From the NCBI GenBank assembly GCA_900319865.1, contig ONQD01000002.1, forward strand, positions 62,001 to 126,000: a DNA stretch of 64,000 nt. Direction: 5' to 3'. Positions within the stretch are counted from its first letter, which is position 1. Each line of letters starts with the position of its first letter. Positions 62,328 to 64,000 of this stretch are shown here, one piece after another. This DNA comes from an uncultured Bacteroidales bacterium (GTDB lineage: Bacteria; Bacteroidota; Bacteroidia; Bacteroidales; P3). Both the position numbers and the translations under genes were made by a program. The notes below the pieces were generated by a model that was not told the DNA's origin, made no database searches, and saw only the letters and a list, made by a program, of their open reading frames with translations.

Positions 62328-64000
62328 CACTTCTTAGCAGTTTTCCAGTCGGTGGGGCGGCCGTCGTCTTGCAAATCGACTTTGCCGTCGGCAAGGGTTT
62401 TCTTCAGTTTCAGCAGTGCCACCTTGGTCTCGGCGGTGGTCTCGCCCAACAGCGAGGCAATCTCCTGAGCCACGCGCATCTGCTTCATAATAAGCTCGTC
62501 GGTGGTGCTGATGGTGTCCATCTTCACTTTGTCGAGCTTCTTGTCGTAGTTCACCTCGTCGCTGATATCCTTCATCAGGCCGAACAGCAGGTTCTGCTCA
62601 CCCAGCAAACTTACGGTCAGCGAAATATAGCGGTCGGTGGTTTTGATATGCAGGCAGCGGTTCTCCACACGGCAATGCTGGTTCAAGGCATTGTAGAACT
62701 CCAGCGGGGGAAAGAACCGATCCACAGCGGTGCCCACATTGTCCTCGGGGCGGCCGGTCATACCCAGCAACTTCATAGCTGTCGCATTGCAGTCCATTAT
62801 GTTCATATCGCTGTCCACAATCATCACACCCTCGGGCGACTGGCGGACGATGTCCACTGCCAGGCTCTCGGCACGCTTGCGCATATAGGGCAGGCAGATG
62901 TCGATATCGGCATAGCCGTTCACCACAGCCCATGCCTTCTCGCGGCAAGTGCTGTAGCCGCAGGCGCCGCAGTTCAGCTCGTCCTCCTTAGTGAATTTGC
63001 CCGTGCGGTGCAGCACATCCTCAATCTCCTTCTCGGTAGCGGGGCGGCTCTTGGAACGCAGACGCGGGTGGGCATAAGCAAGGCTCACTCCTGCATCGGG
63101 GGCCGGACGCATAGGCCGCGTGGCCTTGTCGTGCGCCACATAGGCATCAATGTCCGACTCAGCCTTCATCAGTCCGCCGGGACGGGCAATGGCGCTGGGA
63201 CCGTTGATGCAGCCACCGGGACACGAATTCATCTCGATAAACACATGGTCCAGATTCTCTATATTCTCCAGCACGTTGGCCAAACGGTCCACACCATCAA
63301 CCGACATATATGTATACCCCTCGGGCAGAGCATCGAACGAACGGATAATACCTCTGGTAACGGGGAACGCCTTGGCCAGGTTCACACCGCCGTTTTCACC
63401 GGCAATGGCCAAACGGTTGATCGAGCTGATGTCGATATTGTTCTCCTCCAACAGAGTCAGCAACTCGTCGAAAGTCAGCACACCGTCAATACCATGCTCG
63501 TCGGCCTCGCGTTTCTTGGCCAGACAGGGTCCGATGAACACCACCTTCAGGTCGGGGTCGTTCTTGCGCATCATCTTCGCGTGGGCGGTCATGGGCGAAT
63601 CTACCGGCGCCAGATAAGGCAATGCCTTGGGATAATACATCTGTATCAGCCTGCAGGCTGCCGGACAAGCCGACGTGATGAAATTGCGCATCTCGCCCTT
63701 GGCAAGCACGCGCTTGTATTCCTCCACCACCGCCTGTGCACCCAGCGCGGTCTCTTCAACCACCGAGAAACCCAACTTGGCCAACGCGATGCGCACCATC
63801 TGGAAGTCGTCAACTCCCAAACTGCTCACAAACGACGGAGCCACCGACGCGGCCACGTGACCCTCGCGCAACAGGGCGCGCACCTTCTCCATGCCGCTTA
63901 CCGGCACCTTTGCCTCCTGGGGGCAAGCCAACGTACAGTGACCGCAAAGAATACAATGTTCCTCTATCACACTCGCATGATGGCCCTTGATTTCAATAGC
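62327..64000 (-). CDS. Sensory-type [FeFe]-hydrogenase with PAS domain (HydS-like, partial)
   Basis: 557 residues, open at the right edge. Order: a 4Fe-4S motif CILCGHCTLACPQEAK, the H-cluster domain, a cysteine motif NCGACGYSTCREKA, a PAS domain (PEGVMIVDSDMNIMDCNATAMKLLGMTG) and a helical tail. H-cluster loops: L1 TSACPAAC, in which the first cysteine of the usual TSCCP is Ala; L2 GPCLAKKREAD; L3 NSCPGGC. The ligand cysteines are kept but the proton-transfer cysteine is lost, the pattern of group C sensory hydrogenases, which sense H2 rather than turn it over quickly. With the SpoIIE phosphatase and the catalytic hydrogenase it forms a signalling operon. Confidence 0.88.
   Translation of the reverse strand, partial: AIEIKGHHASVIEEHCILCGHCTLACPQEAKVPVSGMEKVRALLREGHVAASVAPSFVSSLGVDDFQMVRIALAKLGFSVVEETALGAQAVVEEYKRVLAKGEMRNFITSACPAACRLIQMYYPKALPYLAPVDSPMTAHAKMMRKNDPDLKVVFIGPCLAKKREADEHGIDGVLTFDELLTLLEENNIDISSINRLAIAGENGGVNLAKAFPVTRGIIRSFDALPEGYTYMSVDGVDRLANVLENIENLDHVFIEMNSCPGGCINGPSAIARPGGLMKAESDIDAYVAHDKATRPMRPAPDAGVSLAYAHPRLRSKSRPATEKEIEDVLHRTGKFTKEDELNCGACGYSTCREKAWAVVNGYADIDICLPYMRKRAESLAVDIVRQSPEGVMIVDSDMNIMDCNATAMKLLGMTGRPEDNVGTAVDRFFPPLEFYNALNQHCRVENRCLHIKTTDRYISLTVSLLGEQNLLFGLMKDISDEVNYDKKLDKVKMDTISTTDELIMKQMRVAQEIASLLGETTAETKVALLKLKKTLADGKVDLQDDGRPTDWKTAKK

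Noticed and set aside
1-64000. tRNA, rRNA, insertion sequences or prophage genes
   Set aside because: I looked for T-arm-like sequences, transposase motifs and phage structural genes and saw none that convinced me.

Overview
The window looks like a chromosomal segment from an anaerobic member of the Bacteroidales, probably gut-associated and uncultured. The evidence is the repeated Bacteroidetes -7 promoter box (TAnnTTTG, usually TATCTTTG or TATATTTG) about 20-100 nt before genes, the absence of Shine-Dalgarno sites, type IX secretion (T9SS) sorting tails together with the T9SS regulator PorX, a GH92 lipoprotein mannosidase, BspA-type leucine-rich repeat proteins, a 2-oxoacid:ferredoxin oxidoreductase operon and [FeFe]-hydrogenases. 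T9SS components argue against the genus Bacteroides itself. The sequence does not let me name a species. I saw no rRNA, tRNA, prophage, insertion sequence or CRISPR array.

Layout. 1-6.8 kb: the end of a TamB-like protein, a membrane LytTR regulator, an exported phosphodiester glycosidase, a small lipoprotein, a GH92 glycosidase and a ROK sugar kinase. 6.9-14.9 kb: phoH and ispE (overlapping), a continuous ORF joining an ECF-sigma-like domain, a membrane helix and a BspA-like LRR protein, a second LRR paralogue, a four-helix-bundle protein and class II aldolase. 14.9-15.6 kb: repeat-rich intergenic DNA. 15.6-25.4 kb: three exported proteins including an M48 metalloprotease with a barrel-like tail, then uvrA, a membrane protein and mnmE. 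25.4-28.3 kb (minus): O-antigen ligase-like protein and a T9SS cargo protein. 28.3-29.1 kb: a second copy of the dispersed repeat and a cobalamin riboswitch leading into a CoA-transferase gene. 30.5-39.8 kb: serS, glmS, an SF1 helicase with an embedded DEDDh exonuclease, an AT-hook protein, nadD and small exported proteins. 40.6-50 kb: an Omp28/T9SS cargo protein, tex, porX and mfd. 50.2-53 kb: korDABC-like operon. 53-59.3 kb: outer-membrane protein, topoisomerase IV subunit B, an (alpha/alpha)6 glycosidase and a small acidic protein. 59.3-59.8 kb: a cluster of short palindromes. 59.8-64 kb: catalytic-type [FeFe]-hydrogenase, SpoIIE phosphatase and a PAS-linked sensory-type [FeFe]-hydrogenase in one tightly packed operon, cut by the right edge.

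Themes. Ferredoxin-linked fermentation (2-oxoacid oxidoreductase, hydrogenases, CoA-transferase under B12 control), glycan use (GH92, ROK kinase, six-hairpin glycosidase) and T9SS secretion (PorX plus at least three proteins with C-terminal sorting domains) recur. The best candidates for something new are the sigma-membrane-LRR fusion ORF, the paired hydrogenase/phosphatase sensory operon, and a 165-bp dispersed element whose internal hairpin shows compensatory base changes between its two copies.
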